Shown here piece by piece: positions 38,357 to 46,854 of a DNA stretch of 64,000 nucleotides. The DNA is from Streptomyces atroolivaceus. GTDB lineage: Bacteria > Actinomycetota > Actinomycetes > Streptomycetales > Streptomycetaceae. The stretch is taken from contig NZ_JNXG01000010.1 in the NCBI RefSeq assembly GCF_000717025.1, positions 62,001 through 126,000 on the forward strand, read 5' to 3'. Position numbers and translations under genes: made by a program. The notes below the pieces were generated by a model that ran no database searches, was not told the origin of the DNA, and was given only the letters and a program-made list of their open reading frames with translations. The first letter of the stretch is position 1. Every line of letters starts with the position of its first letter.

Positions 38357-39901
38357 ATGTCGGACAGCACACCGGAATCCGCGATCCCGGAGCGGCCGGA
38401 CGCCACACGGCGGCAGGACGCGCACGACCTGCGGGGCACGCCGGGACGGCCGGAGCACGGCACCCCGCCACGCTCGCGGACCTCGGTCTGGGTGACCGCA
38501 CTCTCACTGCCGCCCCTGGCCCTGCTCGCCGCGGCGGCCTGGTTCGGCCGGTCGGTCCGGCCGGGCGCGGACGACTGGTGCTTCCTCCCCGCGGTGCGGG
38601 ACGACGGCATCACCGGCCTCGTCGGCCGGTTCTACTTCGACGACAACGGACGGGTCGCGAACGCGGTGCTGGTCGGCGCCTACGCGAAGTTCCAGGTCGC
38701 GGGCCACCAGTGGTTCGGACTGGTCAGCGGTGTCCTGACGCTCGCGGTGCTGTGGGCGACGACGGTCGCCGTGCTGCGGCGCGGCCGGCTCACCGTGCCA
38801 CGGGGGCTTCCGCTGCTTGTCGCGGCGACGGCGACCGCCCTCTTCCTGTTCGTCACACCCAACACGTACAAGACCTTCTACTGGCCCGCCGCATCCGTCT
38901 CGCACACGATGCCCCCGGTACTGGCCTGCGCAGCTCTGCTCCCGTTCCTGGTGGCCCGCTCGCGCCGCGGCAGGGGCGCGGCCCTCGCCACCGCCCTGGT
39001 GGCCGGCCTGGTCATCGGCACCCTGTCGGAGGAGACCGCGATCGTCGTGGCGGTACTGCTGGTCACCGTCCTCCTGCTCAGCGGCCGTGCCGTCGCCGAG
39101 CCCTCCCGGCGCTTCGTACGCCTCTGGTGTGCGGCGGGCGTCGCCGGGGTCGCGGCCGGGGCGGCCGTCCTGATCACCTCGCCCGGATCGGACTCCCGGC
39201 GGGAACGGTTCGGGGCGGGTACGACCTCCTTGGTCGCACCCGAGTCGCTCGCCGCCTCGCTGCGCGGGTTCGCGGAGATCGTTTACACCGTGGTCACCAC
39301 CTGGCAGTACGTCGGCGCGGTCGCGGTGGGGGTGATCCTCGGCCTGCTGTGCCGGCGTCCGGACGGGAACACGCCCGTCCTGCCCGCCAAATGGCCGCTG
39401 ACCGCCTGTGCCGGAGTGGCCGCCCTTCTCGTGTCCGGCTACCTCTGCACGGTCGTCACCTACCCGGTCTTCCGTGAGCGGGTGAGCGCCCCCAGCGCCA
39501 ACCGGCTGTGGAACGACTACCTCTTGGTGTACGTGGCCCTGCTCGTCTGTGCCGGGGCGATGCTGGGAGTGGCCGCCCGGCGGCGTGCCCACAGGACCGG
39601 ACCTCTGCAAGCCGCGTGCGCGGTGCTCTGCTTCCTTGTCTGCTTCGGCCCGGCCGTCGCGTTGCTCGACCTCGACGCGAACATGCGCGCGCGGGCCGCG
39701 AAATGGGACGCCCAGGACCGGCGGCTGCGGGAGGGTGCGAGCGCGGGCGCCGGAGTGCTCCCTTACGAACGGCTCGTGATCAGCCAGATGCTGGAGCCGT
39801 TCAGCCGGCAGGGACGCTCCTACTGGCCCGGCGGGTGTGTCGCCGACTACTACCGGATCGAGCGCGTCACCGACGCCACCCGGCCTCCCGGCCGGACGTA
39901 G
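38357..39901 (+). CDS. Polytopic membrane protein, DUF6056-like (candidate glycosyltransferase partner)
   Basis: 514 aa. About ten to eleven membrane segments after a hydrophilic 50-residue N-terminus. Early extracytoplasmic block RPGADDWCFLPAVRD, with the paired acidic residues typical of GT-C type membrane glycosyltransferases, then FTPNTYKTFYWPAASVSHTMPP-like loop residues (written here in part) and TLSEETAIV. DUF6056 proteins resemble the third component of gtr gene sets. ATG 38357 follows the fusion gene by 4 nt, so they are coupled. Inference: it transfers the flipped sugar to a cell-surface acceptor. Confidence 0.65.
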   Translation: MSDSTPESAIPERPDATRRQDAHDLRGTPGRPEHGTPPRSRTSVWVTALSLPPLALLAAAAWFGRSVRPGADDWCFLPAVRDDGITGLVGRFYFDDNGRVANAVLVGAYAKFQVAGHQWFGLVSGVLTLAVLWATTVAVLRRGRLTVPRGLPLLVAATATALFLFVTPNTYKTFYWPAASVSHTMPPVLACAALLPFLVARSRRGRGAALATALVAGLVIGTLSEETAIVVAVLLVTVLLLSGRAVAEPSRRFVRLWCAAGVAGVAAGAAVLITSPGSDSRRERFGAGTTSLVAPESLAASLRGFAEIVYTVVTTWQYVGAVAVGVILGLLCRRPDGNTPVLPAKWPLTACAGVAALLVSGYLCTVVTYPVFRERVSAPSANRLWNDYLLVYVALLVCAGAMLGVAARRRAHRTGPLQAACAVLCFLVCFGPAVALLDLDANMRARAAKWDAQDRRLREGASAGAGVLPYERLVISQMLEPFSRQGRSYWPGGCVADYYRIERVTDATRPPGRT

Positions 39902-39990
39902 TCCAGCAGACCGCTGTCACGCACTCCTCTCCGCGCATGACCGTCTGCGGAGGCGGGACGAGCTCTGTGCGAGCCGAAACCATGATGCTA

Positions 39991-40013
39991 TTGTTCTACT
40001 TCAATACGAACAA
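39991..40013. promoter_or_regulatory. Inverted repeat TTGTTC-N11-GAACAA, candidate GntR operator
   Basis: Perfect 6-bp arms separated by 11 nt in an AT-rich patch, 14 nt before the DUF1648 gene start. It overlaps the expected promoter or leader of the DUF1648-GntR pair and is a plausible autoregulatory operator of the YtrA-type regulator. Confidence 0.45.
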
Positions 40014-40027
40014 CTTGGGGGAAGCAG

Positions 40028-40975
40028 ATGACCGGCTTCAGAAGAAGTGCACTGACGGCCGTACCGTTCCTTGCCGCCACCGTCGCCTACGCCGGCCTTT
40101 TCCTGTGGAGCTACGACCGGCTGCCGGAGCGGATCGCCACGCGTTTCTCGGCGGACGGCGCAGCCGACGACTACATGAGCCGAGCGGCCGCGCTGTGGCT
40201 CGGATGCGCCGTGCTCGTCGGCCTCGGCCTGCTGTTCACCGTCCTGACATCGGCCGCCGGAAAGAGCACGGGAGCACGGCTGAACGCCGCCGTCGGCGTC
40301 GGCACGGCCGTCACCCTCGGTTATCCGCTGATCCTCACCGTCCTCGTCAACAGGGACATCCAGGACCCGGCCGCCGCCGAACTGCCCTTGTGGCACGTGG
40401 CCGTGCTGCTGACGGGAGGCGTGGCCGCAGGTGCGCTGGCCTGGCGGCTGATGGGCGCGGGCCCACACCCCGAGCCGTCACCGCCGGCCCCCTCGCTGCC
40501 CCTGGCCGAGGGTGAAGCCGCGGCCTGGAGCCGCACCGTGGTCTCCCGCGCTCTGTTGTTCCCGGCCGGTGCCGTCGCTGCCGTCGGGGCGTTCACCGCG
40601 GTGTCCGGGAACCGGTGGGCAGGCCTGCTGCCGCTCGTACTCGGCCTGGCCTGTTCCGCGTTCGCCGGCGTCCGGGTCACCGTGGACCGACGCGGACTCA
40701 CCGTCGCCTCCACGGTCCTTCCCAGGCCGCGGCTCGCCCTGCCGCTCGGCAGCATCGTCGACGCGGGCAGTGTCCAGGTCAGTGCCATGGGTGACTTCGG
40801 TGGTTGGGGCTACCGGATACGACCGGGCCGGCGAGGCGTCCTGCTGCGTTCGGGAGAGGCGCTCTCGGTCCGCACGTCCGGCGGACGCGAGTACGTGGTC
40901 ACCGTCGACGACTCGACGACCGCGGCGGCGCTGCTCAACGGCCTGGCGGACCGGCACGCGAGGAAGAGCGACTAG
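40028..40975 (+). CDS. DUF1648 membrane protein
   Basis: 315 aa. Starts with a membrane helix and the DUF1648 block SYDRLPERIATRFSADGAADDYMSR, followed by helices at about 55-75, 90-112, 120-140, 175-190 and 200-220, and a C-terminal soluble PH-like region (VTVDRRGLTVASTVLP ... GRRGVLLRSGEALSVRTSGGREYVVTV). Family members are often paired with YtrA-type GntR repressors and implicated in envelope stress or antibiotic response. ATG 40028 follows GGGGAAGCAG. The GntR start is 2 nt after the stop. Confidence 0.75.
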   Translation: MTGFRRSALTAVPFLAATVAYAGLFLWSYDRLPERIATRFSADGAADDYMSRAAALWLGCAVLVGLGLLFTVLTSAAGKSTGARLNAAVGVGTAVTLGYPLILTVLVNRDIQDPAAAELPLWHVAVLLTGGVAAGALAWRLMGAGPHPEPSPPAPSLPLAEGEAAAWSRTVVSRALLFPAGAVAAVGAFTAVSGNRWAGLLPLVLGLACSAFAGVRVTVDRRGLTVASTVLPRPRLALPLGSIVDAGSVQVSAMGDFGGWGYRIRPGRRGVLLRSGEALSVRTSGGREYVVTVDDSTTAAALLNGLADRHARKSD

Positions 40976-40977
40976 CC

Positions 40978-41370
40978 ATGCTGTTCCGTGTGCTTCCCGG
41001 CTCGCCCGTGCCGTTGGGCGAGCAGATCGCCGCCTGTGTACGGGGGGCCATCGCCGACGGCACGGCGACCCCCGGCGAGCGACTGCCGTCCGCCCGCGAG
41101 GTCGCCGATTCACTGGGCGTCAACGTGCACACCGTTCTCCGCGGATACCAGCGCCTGCGCGACGAGGGCCTGATCGAACTGCGCCGCGGCCGGGGCGCGG
41201 TCATCACCTCCGCGCCCGGCGGCGCGGGCAGGGCCCGGCTCACCGAGGCCGTGCACGGCCTCGTCAGCCAGGCGCGCGAGCTCGGCCTCACGGACCAGGA
41301 GGTCCTGACCCTGGTCGACAACGTCCTGGGGAGCGCGCCCGTCACGACGGGGCCCGACCGCGACGACTGA
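40978..41370 (+). CDS. GntR-family regulator, YtrA subfamily
   Basis: 130 aa. Short GntR protein: winged helix (about 10-75) with PLGEQIAACVRGAIADG, RLPSAREVADSLGVNVHTVLRGYQRLRDEGLIELRRGRGAVI, then a short helical tail of about 50 residues, as in YtrA-type regulators without a large effector domain. ATG 40978; the longer frame upstream overlaps the DUF1648 gene. It probably represses this two-gene unit through the inverted repeat at 39991. Confidence 0.88.
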   Translation: MLFRVLPGSPVPLGEQIAACVRGAIADGTATPGERLPSAREVADSLGVNVHTVLRGYQRLRDEGLIELRRGRGAVITSAPGGAGRARLTEAVHGLVSQARELGLTDQEVLTLVDNVLGSAPVTTGPDRDD

Positions 41371-41666
41371 GCACCTCGCCGCAGCGGCTCCTGCCCGGCC
41401 ATGACACCCGACGGCGAAGCGCGAGAGCGCGCCCGGACGCGGGCGGTTCACCCGGAACATCAGTAACACACGGGACACGCCAGCGTGTTGAAGCGTCCGC
41501 CGGGCGATCATAGACTCCTTCGCCGTCGGCTCCGGTTCGCGTCCGCGACTGTGATCCCGCTCCGCGGACGTGCGCGGCCACCGTCGCGCCCCTGACGGCG
41601 GGCCTGGAGCCGCTGCTCGGCCTGCACCACTGCGACACCCCGTATCCACCCAGCCGGGAGAAGCAT

Positions 41667-43535
41667 GTGAGAGCACGTCGCACGGCCAGATGGGCCACCT
41701 CAGCACTGGTCACCACCCTCGCGCTGACCGGCGTCCTCGCCGGCGCCGCAGCGGCCTCCGGGCCCGCGGCGACGCAGGGCCTCACGCGGTCGGTGGCCAC
41801 CGCGACCAGCCCCGTGACACACGAGGAGAACGACCGCGTCCCGGAGGGCTCGCTCTGGACCCAGCACTACTTCCCCTCCTCGGACCGCTCCGGCACCGAA
41901 CTGCACGCCGACGTACTGCTGCCGGAAGGGCTGCCGAAGCGGGCGAAAGTGCCCGTCATCCTCTCGGTGGGCCCGTACTTCGGGCACTCCGGACAGTCGG
42001 GCCTCGAGGGCTGGACCCACACCGGCCCCTCCGACCGCTTCCGTGACTTCATCGAGGGCACCGACCTCTTCGACGAGGGCTACGCCTTCGTCATGGTGGA
42101 TCTGCGCGGCTTCGGCGGCTCCACAGGGTGCCTCGACTGGGGCGGGCCCGGCGAGCAGGCGGACGTGAAGGCGGCGATCGACTGGGCGGCACGCCAGCCC
42201 TGGTCCACGGGCGCCGTGGGCCTGTACGGCAAGTCCTACGACGCCGTGACGGGCCTCATCGGAAACAATCTGGACCAGCGCGCGCTCAAGGCCGTCGTCG
42301 CCCAGGAGCCCGTCTGGGACATGTACCAGTACATCTACTCGAACGGCGTGCCCCGGCCGAACGTCACGGGAACCGCCAATGCCTACAACTCCATCGCCAC
42401 GCTCGGCCAGTTGCCTGACGACGACCCTCGCTATGTGGCCAACTCCCGTTACGAGGAGACCCATCCGGAGTGCCTCACACAGAACGCGGCCGGATATCGG
42501 ATAGCCGACCAGGACGACGAGTTCTGGACCTCCCGCGACCTGGCGAAGGCTGCCCGGGGCACCGACACCCCGCTCTTCGTGACCCAGGGGTTCATCGAGA
42601 ACAACACCAAACCCGAGGAGATGCAGGAGTACCTGGACAACCACAGGGGCCCCGAGCGTGGGTGGGTGGGCCAGTGGGAACACGTGCGCGGCGGAGACCG
42701 CACGAGCGACGGGCGCCTCTCCATGGGGCGTGAGGGCTGGTACGACGAGACCCTTTCCTTCTACGACCAGTACCTCAAGGGCATCAGGCCGGCGGTCCGC
42801 CACCCGGCCTACTCCGTCGAGGACAACACCGGCGCGTGGCGAGCCCAGAAGACCTGGCCGGTCGTGGAGCGCGCCGTCACCGTCCCCCTCGGCAGCGGCT
42901 CGTACATCGACGACGGAGGGCTCTCCGCGAGTGCCACCACGTCCGCACCGGCACCGCGGCACGGCGTGGAGCCCTCCGGTGAATGGCACATGGAGAACGC
43001 TCCCACGACCGACCGGGCGGCGCCGCGGGGCCTGGCCGAGGGGCAGGCTCTCCTCCAGGGGGCCGGGGCGGTCACGTCGAGCTTCTTCGTGTGGTCCGAG
43101 CCGCTCAGGAAGGCCGTGCGGATCACCGGGACCCCGCGGGTCTCGCTGACCGCCGAGGGAGAGGGCAACGTCATGCTCAAGCTGTACGACGTCGCCCCGG
43201 ACGGCACTGCCGTCATGTTCGACGAGCAGGTCTCCCTGCTGACCACGGGCAGGCTGACGGTCGATCTCAAGGCGACCGACTGGACCCTGGCGGCAGGGCA
43301 CGTCCTGGCGGTGGAGGTCGGGTCGATCCAGACCGGATCATGGCGCGACACGCCCTCCGGCGAGACGATCGAGGTCAAGGGCGCACGGCTCGGACTGGCT
43401 CTGGACGACCCGTCGGACGACATCGCCACCGGCGGTGCCCGCTCGCCGTACCTGGACACCTATCTGCGCCAGTACACGGTGGACCTTCCGGCGGGCCCCG
43501 CCACGTTCACTGTGCTCCCCGGGGGCCGCCTCTGA
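41667..43535 (+). CDS. Secreted CocE/NonD-family hydrolase (X-Pro dipeptidyl-peptidase-like)
   Basis: 622 aa. Sec signal peptide: MRARRTARWATS, a hydrophobic core, then an AAAASG cleavage region near 32. Alpha/beta-hydrolase domain with HADVLLPEG, VMVDLRGFGGSTGC, nucleophile Ser190 in GKSYDAV (the usual last Gly of GxSYxG is Ala), and a C-terminal jelly-roll domain (about 405-620) as in PepX and CocE. The family hydrolyses X-Pro peptides or esters. GTG 41667 has GGGAG upstream. The preceding 296-nt gap holds no gene. Substrate unknown. Confidence 0.85.
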   Translation: MRARRTARWATSALVTTLALTGVLAGAAAASGPAATQGLTRSVATATSPVTHEENDRVPEGSLWTQHYFPSSDRSGTELHADVLLPEGLPKRAKVPVILSVGPYFGHSGQSGLEGWTHTGPSDRFRDFIEGTDLFDEGYAFVMVDLRGFGGSTGCLDWGGPGEQADVKAAIDWAARQPWSTGAVGLYGKSYDAVTGLIGNNLDQRALKAVVAQEPVWDMYQYIYSNGVPRPNVTGTANAYNSIATLGQLPDDDPRYVANSRYEETHPECLTQNAAGYRIADQDDEFWTSRDLAKAARGTDTPLFVTQGFIENNTKPEEMQEYLDNHRGPERGWVGQWEHVRGGDRTSDGRLSMGREGWYDETLSFYDQYLKGIRPAVRHPAYSVEDNTGAWRAQKTWPVVERAVTVPLGSGSYIDDGGLSASATTSAPAPRHGVEPSGEWHMENAPTTDRAAPRGLAEGQALLQGAGAVTSSFFVWSEPLRKAVRITGTPRVSLTAEGEGNVMLKLYDVAPDGTAVMFDEQVSLLTTGRLTVDLKATDWTLAAGHVLAVEVGSIQTGSWRDTPSGETIEVKGARLGLALDDPSDDIATGGARSPYLDTYLRQYTVDLPAGPATFTVLPGGRL

Positions 43536-43725
43536 CCCTCGGGCCGCGGCAGCCGCTCTGGCCCTCGGGCCGGCGTCGGCCGCCAGGGCTCCCGGAGTCC
43601 GCGGGTGTCCGGCCGACGTCGGCGGGGCACCCGCCACGAGGGTCCGCCGCCGGCCCACGAAGACGGTGCCCCGGCCACCCAGGAGGTTCGTGGCCCCGCC
43701 CGACCACCGGACGCCTCGCATCACC

Positions 43726-44841
43726 TCAGGACGGAGAGACAGCACCACTCGGTGACACAGAGGCTTCCGGCTCCTGCCGCGGCTCGCTGAGCTGCTCGCG
43801 CAGGTAGTTCCAGACGACCGCGATCAGCGCGGCGACGGGCACGGCGAGCAGGCTGCCCACGATGCCGGCCAGACTGCCGCCCAGCGTCACCGCGAGGAGG
43901 ATCACCGCGGCGTGCAGGCCGAGCCCGCGGCTCTGGATCATGGGCTGGAACACGTTGCCCTCGAGCTGCTGCACCACGATGATGATGGCCAGCACGATCA
44001 GCGCGTCGGTCAGTCCGTTCGAGACCAGAGCGATGAGAACCGCGACGAAACCGGCGAACAGGGCGCCCACGATGGGCACGAACGCGGCCACGAAGGTCAG
44101 CACCGCCAGGGGGAGGACGAGGGGGACCCCCACGATCCACAGGCCGAGGCCGATGAGGACGGCGTCGAGCAGACCGACGTACGCCTGGGAGCGCACGAAC
44201 TCGCCCAGTGTCTTCCAGGCACGCGCGGCCACGGTGGGAACGTCGGTGGCGAAGCGGCCGGGCAGCTGACGTGTGAGCCACGGCAGGAACCGGGGGCCGT
44301 CCTTGAGCATGAAGAACATCAGGAAGACCGCCAGGACGGCCGTGACCACACCGTTGACCACAGTGCCCACCCCCGTGACGACCGTGGTGACCATGCTGCC
44401 GACGCTGTCCTGGACACGGGCGGTCGCGGAATCGAGCGCACCGGTGATCTGGTCGTCACCGATGTTCAGCGGCGGGCCCGAGGCCCATTCGCGCAGTCTC
44501 TGGATGCCTTCGACCACACCGTCGGTCAACTCCCCCGACTGGGAGGCGACGGGCACGGCGATCAGCGCCACCACCCCTCCGGCAACCAGGAGGAACAGCA
44601 CCGTCACGACCGAAGCGGCGAGGGCCGGAGGCCACCCGTGCCGGCGCAGGTAGCGCGCTGTGGGCCACGTCAGGGTGGTGAGCAGCAAACCGACTATGAG
44701 CGGCCAGACGATCGACCACATGCGGCCCAGCAGCCACACCGCCACTGCGGTCATGACAAGGACCAGAAGCAACTCGCCCGAGACACGCGCCGAAGCGCGA
44801 AGGGCGGCGCGGGACTTGGTGGAACTCAACGTGACAGACAT
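43726..44841 (-). CDS. AI-2E family transporter-like permease
   Basis: 371 aa. Membrane segments in two groups: LLLVLVMTAVAVWLLGRMWSI and PLIVGLLLTTLTWP-like helices at the N-terminus, an extracytoplasmic region (about 95-150), then VVNGVVTAVLAVFLMFFMLKDGPRF, PLAVLTFVAAFVPIVGALFAGFVAVLIAL and GNVFQPMIQSRGLGLHAAVILLAV. This layout is diagnostic of the AI-2E/YdbI (PF01594) family, which includes exporters and Na+/H+-type transporters; substrate unknown. ATG 44841. The 190-nt gap to the convergent hydrolase gene shows two CCCTCGGGCC direct repeats. Confidence 0.88.
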   Translation of the reverse strand: MSVTLSSTKSRAALRASARVSGELLLVLVMTAVAVWLLGRMWSIVWPLIVGLLLTTLTWPTARYLRRHGWPPALAASVVTVLFLLVAGGVVALIAVPVASQSGELTDGVVEGIQRLREWASGPPLNIGDDQITGALDSATARVQDSVGSMVTTVVTGVGTVVNGVVTAVLAVFLMFFMLKDGPRFLPWLTRQLPGRFATDVPTVAARAWKTLGEFVRSQAYVGLLDAVLIGLGLWIVGVPLVLPLAVLTFVAAFVPIVGALFAGFVAVLIALVSNGLTDALIVLAIIIVVQQLEGNVFQPMIQSRGLGLHAAVILLAVTLGGSLAGIVGSLLAVPVAALIAVVWNYLREQLSEPRQEPEASVSPSGAVSPS

Positions 44842-44969
44842 GGGGTCACCCTATGGGCCACCAGACCCTCCGGATCACTCCGGCCCGGACCCCGACGCCG
44901 GGGCGCCCTCAGCGGCCGCGGGAGGGAGAGCGTACGCCGTCCATGGCCCGGCACGGGACCTGGCACCGG

Positions 44970-45098
44970 CCCGGGGGCGCCGCCCAGTTGGTCCACCGAG
45001 CGCTGGACGCCCGCCGCGGTACCGGCGTGTTCGGTGAGACCGTGCAGCGCCGCGTTCGCACCGTCGACGGCGATGGGGACGAATCCGGCCGAGCCCAC
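44970..45098 (-). pseudogene. Decayed fragment of an MFS drug transporter
   Basis: In a 302-nt gap without an intact gene, the - strand frame reads GSAGFVPIAVDGANAALHG then LTEHAGTAAGVQRSVDQLGG. This lines up with the TM11-TM12 region of DHA2 MFS exporters (family pattern GxxxxPLTVAALAGVPxxEAGxASGLLNTxRQLGGALG). Upstream and downstream frames lose similarity at once, so only about 43 residues remain. No start, stop or partner segment survives. Confidence 0.4.
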
Positions 45099-45143
45099 CT
45101 GTGGGAGTCGGTCGTGGCCTGGCCGACCGCGGCGAGTCCTCCG

Positions 45144-45854
45144 TCAGCGGGCCGAACGGGAGGCCGGAACGTCAAGGGCGGCCGTGGTGTGACCGTCCGA
45201 GGACGTCAGGGCATCCCAGTGGACCGTGCGATCGCACCAGCGCCGCAGCAGCGTGTGGTCGTGCCCGACGGCGAGCAGTCCCGCGCCGGTCGTGGACCGG
45301 TAGTGCTCGATGGCCTCGACGAGCGCTGCCGTGGTCGACGCGTCCAGCATGGCGGTCACCTCGTCGCAGATCAGCCAGCGGGGACGCAGGGCCAGGGCGC
45401 GGGCGAGGCAGGCCCGTTGCAGTTGGCCGTCGCTGACCTCGTGCGGCCGACGGCGCAGCAGGTCCGGGGTGAGGCCGAGAGGAGCGGCCAGTTCGGCGAC
45501 CCGGCCCGCGGCCTCCTCCCGCCGGCCGGTGGCGCGGAGCGGTTCGGCGATCAGGTCGGCGAGCCGCAGGCGGGGATCGGAGGAGAGTCTGGGCTGCTGG
45601 AAAACGACACCGATGGCGGTGCGCAGGGCGCGCGGTGCCTGGTGGCGCCAGCCGCGGACAGGTTCGCCGTCCAGCACGAGGGTTCCGGAGTCGGGGCGGT
45701 GCAGCAGGGCCGCGACCCTGGCCAGGGTCGACTTGCCGCAGCCGCTGGGGCCGAGCAGGCCGACTGCCTCGCCCGGCTCGACGGTCAGGGAGACCTCGCG
45801 TACGACGGGGGCCCGGCGATCGTATCCGGCGGTGATGGCATGCAGTTCAAGCAC
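45144..45854 (-). CDS. nikE: Nickel/peptide ABC importer ATPase E
   Basis: 236 aa. DppF/NikE-type ATPase: Walker A GPSGCGKST (about 34-42), a variant signature VSDGQLQRACLARAL, Walker B WLICDEVTAMLD and the switch His in GHDHTLLRRW. GTG 45854 overlaps the nikD stop by 8 nt, so the start is coupled. Fifth and last gene of the operon. It lacks the C-terminal oligopeptide extension seen in DppF, giving a short protein. Confidence 0.78.
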   Translation of the reverse strand: MLELHAITAGYDRRAPVVREVSLTVEPGEAVGLLGPSGCGKSTLARVAALLHRPDSGTLVLDGEPVRGWRHQAPRALRTAIGVVFQQPRLSSDPRLRLADLIAEPLRATGRREEAAGRVAELAAPLGLTPDLLRRRPHEVSDGQLQRACLARALALRPRWLICDEVTAMLDASTTAALVEAIEHYRSTTGAGLLAVGHDHTLLRRWCDRTVHWDALTSSDGHTTAALDVPASRSAR

Positions 45855-46854
45855 GGACGCCCTCCGGCAGGTACGGGTGGTGGCAGGCTACGGAGTCCGT
45901 CGTCCGGGGCCTGCGCCCGCAGGCGTCGGTGGCCCGCTCGCAGCGGACGGCGAAGTCACAGCCGGCGGGCAGGTCGCCCAGTTCGGGTGGCATTCCGGGT
46001 ATGGGGGTGAACTCCCGCTCGGGGAGGGCCCGGAGGAGGCCCCGGCTGTAGGGGTGGCGCGGGCCGGGTGTACCGAAGAAGGCCTTCGCGTCGGCCAGTT
46101 CGACGAGTCGGCCCGCGTACATGACGGCCACCCTGTCGGCGATGCGTTCAGCCGCTGTCAGGTCGTGGGTGATCATCAGCAGGGCTCGCCGGCTGCCGGC
46201 GCCCGGCGATGCGCCGGCCGCGCCGGCTGGGACGTCGACGTGACGGCGCAGTTCGTCGACCGTGTGCTCGACCAGGTCGCGGTCGAGCCCTGTCGTCGGT
46301 TCGTCGGCCAGCAGCAGGGGGGCACCCCCGACGAGCGCGAGGGCGGTCGCGGCGCGCTGGGCGAGGCCGCCCGACAGTTCGTGCGGGTAGCGGTCCAGGT
46401 GCCCGGCGGGGAACGCGGCCCGCGCGGCGGCTGCCTCGGCTGCGGTCCGTACGGCGGCGCGGCCGCGGACGCCCGTCAGCTGGGCGACCGTCTCCTCCAT
46501 GTGCGAGCGGATGGTGCGTACGGGCGTGAGGTGCGCGGCCGGGCTCTGCGGGATCAGCCCGATCATGCGGCCCCGTACCGTCCGGGCGAGCGTGCGCTCG
46601 TCGGCCGTGAGCAGGTCGAGGCCGCCGAGGTGGGCCCGCCCCGCGGTCCGGGCGTTGGCCGGGAGCAGACCGAGGAGGGCGGAGGCGAGGACGGACTTGC
46701 CGCATCCGCTCTCGCCGATCAGGGCCAGACACTCCCCCGCGGCCACGTCGAAGTGGGCGTCGGTCACGGCCGCGACCTGGCGTCCGCCCGGCATGAGGAA
46801 CCGTACGGACAGTCCGCGGACCGCCAGGACGGGGGGCTCGGGTCGCTGGGTCAC
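45847..46854 (-). CDS. nikD: Nickel/peptide ABC importer ATPase D
   Basis: 335 aa from GTG 46854, which overlaps the nikC stop as GTGA; a longer open frame extends far upstream inside nikC and is not used. DppD/NikD-type ATPase: Walker A GESGCGKS (about 43-50), signature LSGGLAQRAATALAL, Walker B LLLADEPTTGLD, switch LMITHDL. The C-terminal oligopeptide/dipeptide extension carries Cys residues (CDFAVRCERATDACGRRP), a cluster typical of this family. Confidence 0.8.
   Translation of the reverse strand: MTQRPEPPVLAVRGLSVRFLMPGGRQVAAVTDAHFDVAAGECLALIGESGCGKSVLASALLGLLPANARTAGRAHLGGLDLLTADERTLARTVRGRMIGLIPQSPAAHLTPVRTIRSHMEETVAQLTGVRGRAAVRTAAEAAAARAAFPAGHLDRYPHELSGGLAQRAATALALVGGAPLLLADEPTTGLDRDLVEHTVDELRRHVDVPAGAAGASPGAGSRRALLMITHDLTAAERIADRVAVMYAGRLVELADAKAFFGTPGPRHPYSRGLLRALPEREFTPIPGMPPELGDLPAGCDFAVRCERATDACGRRPRTTDSVACHHPYLPEGVRA

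Noticed and set aside
41371..41666. Possible small RNA or riboswitch before the CocE-type hydrolase
   Set aside because: No conserved riboswitch core or strong stem-loop could be identified by eye.
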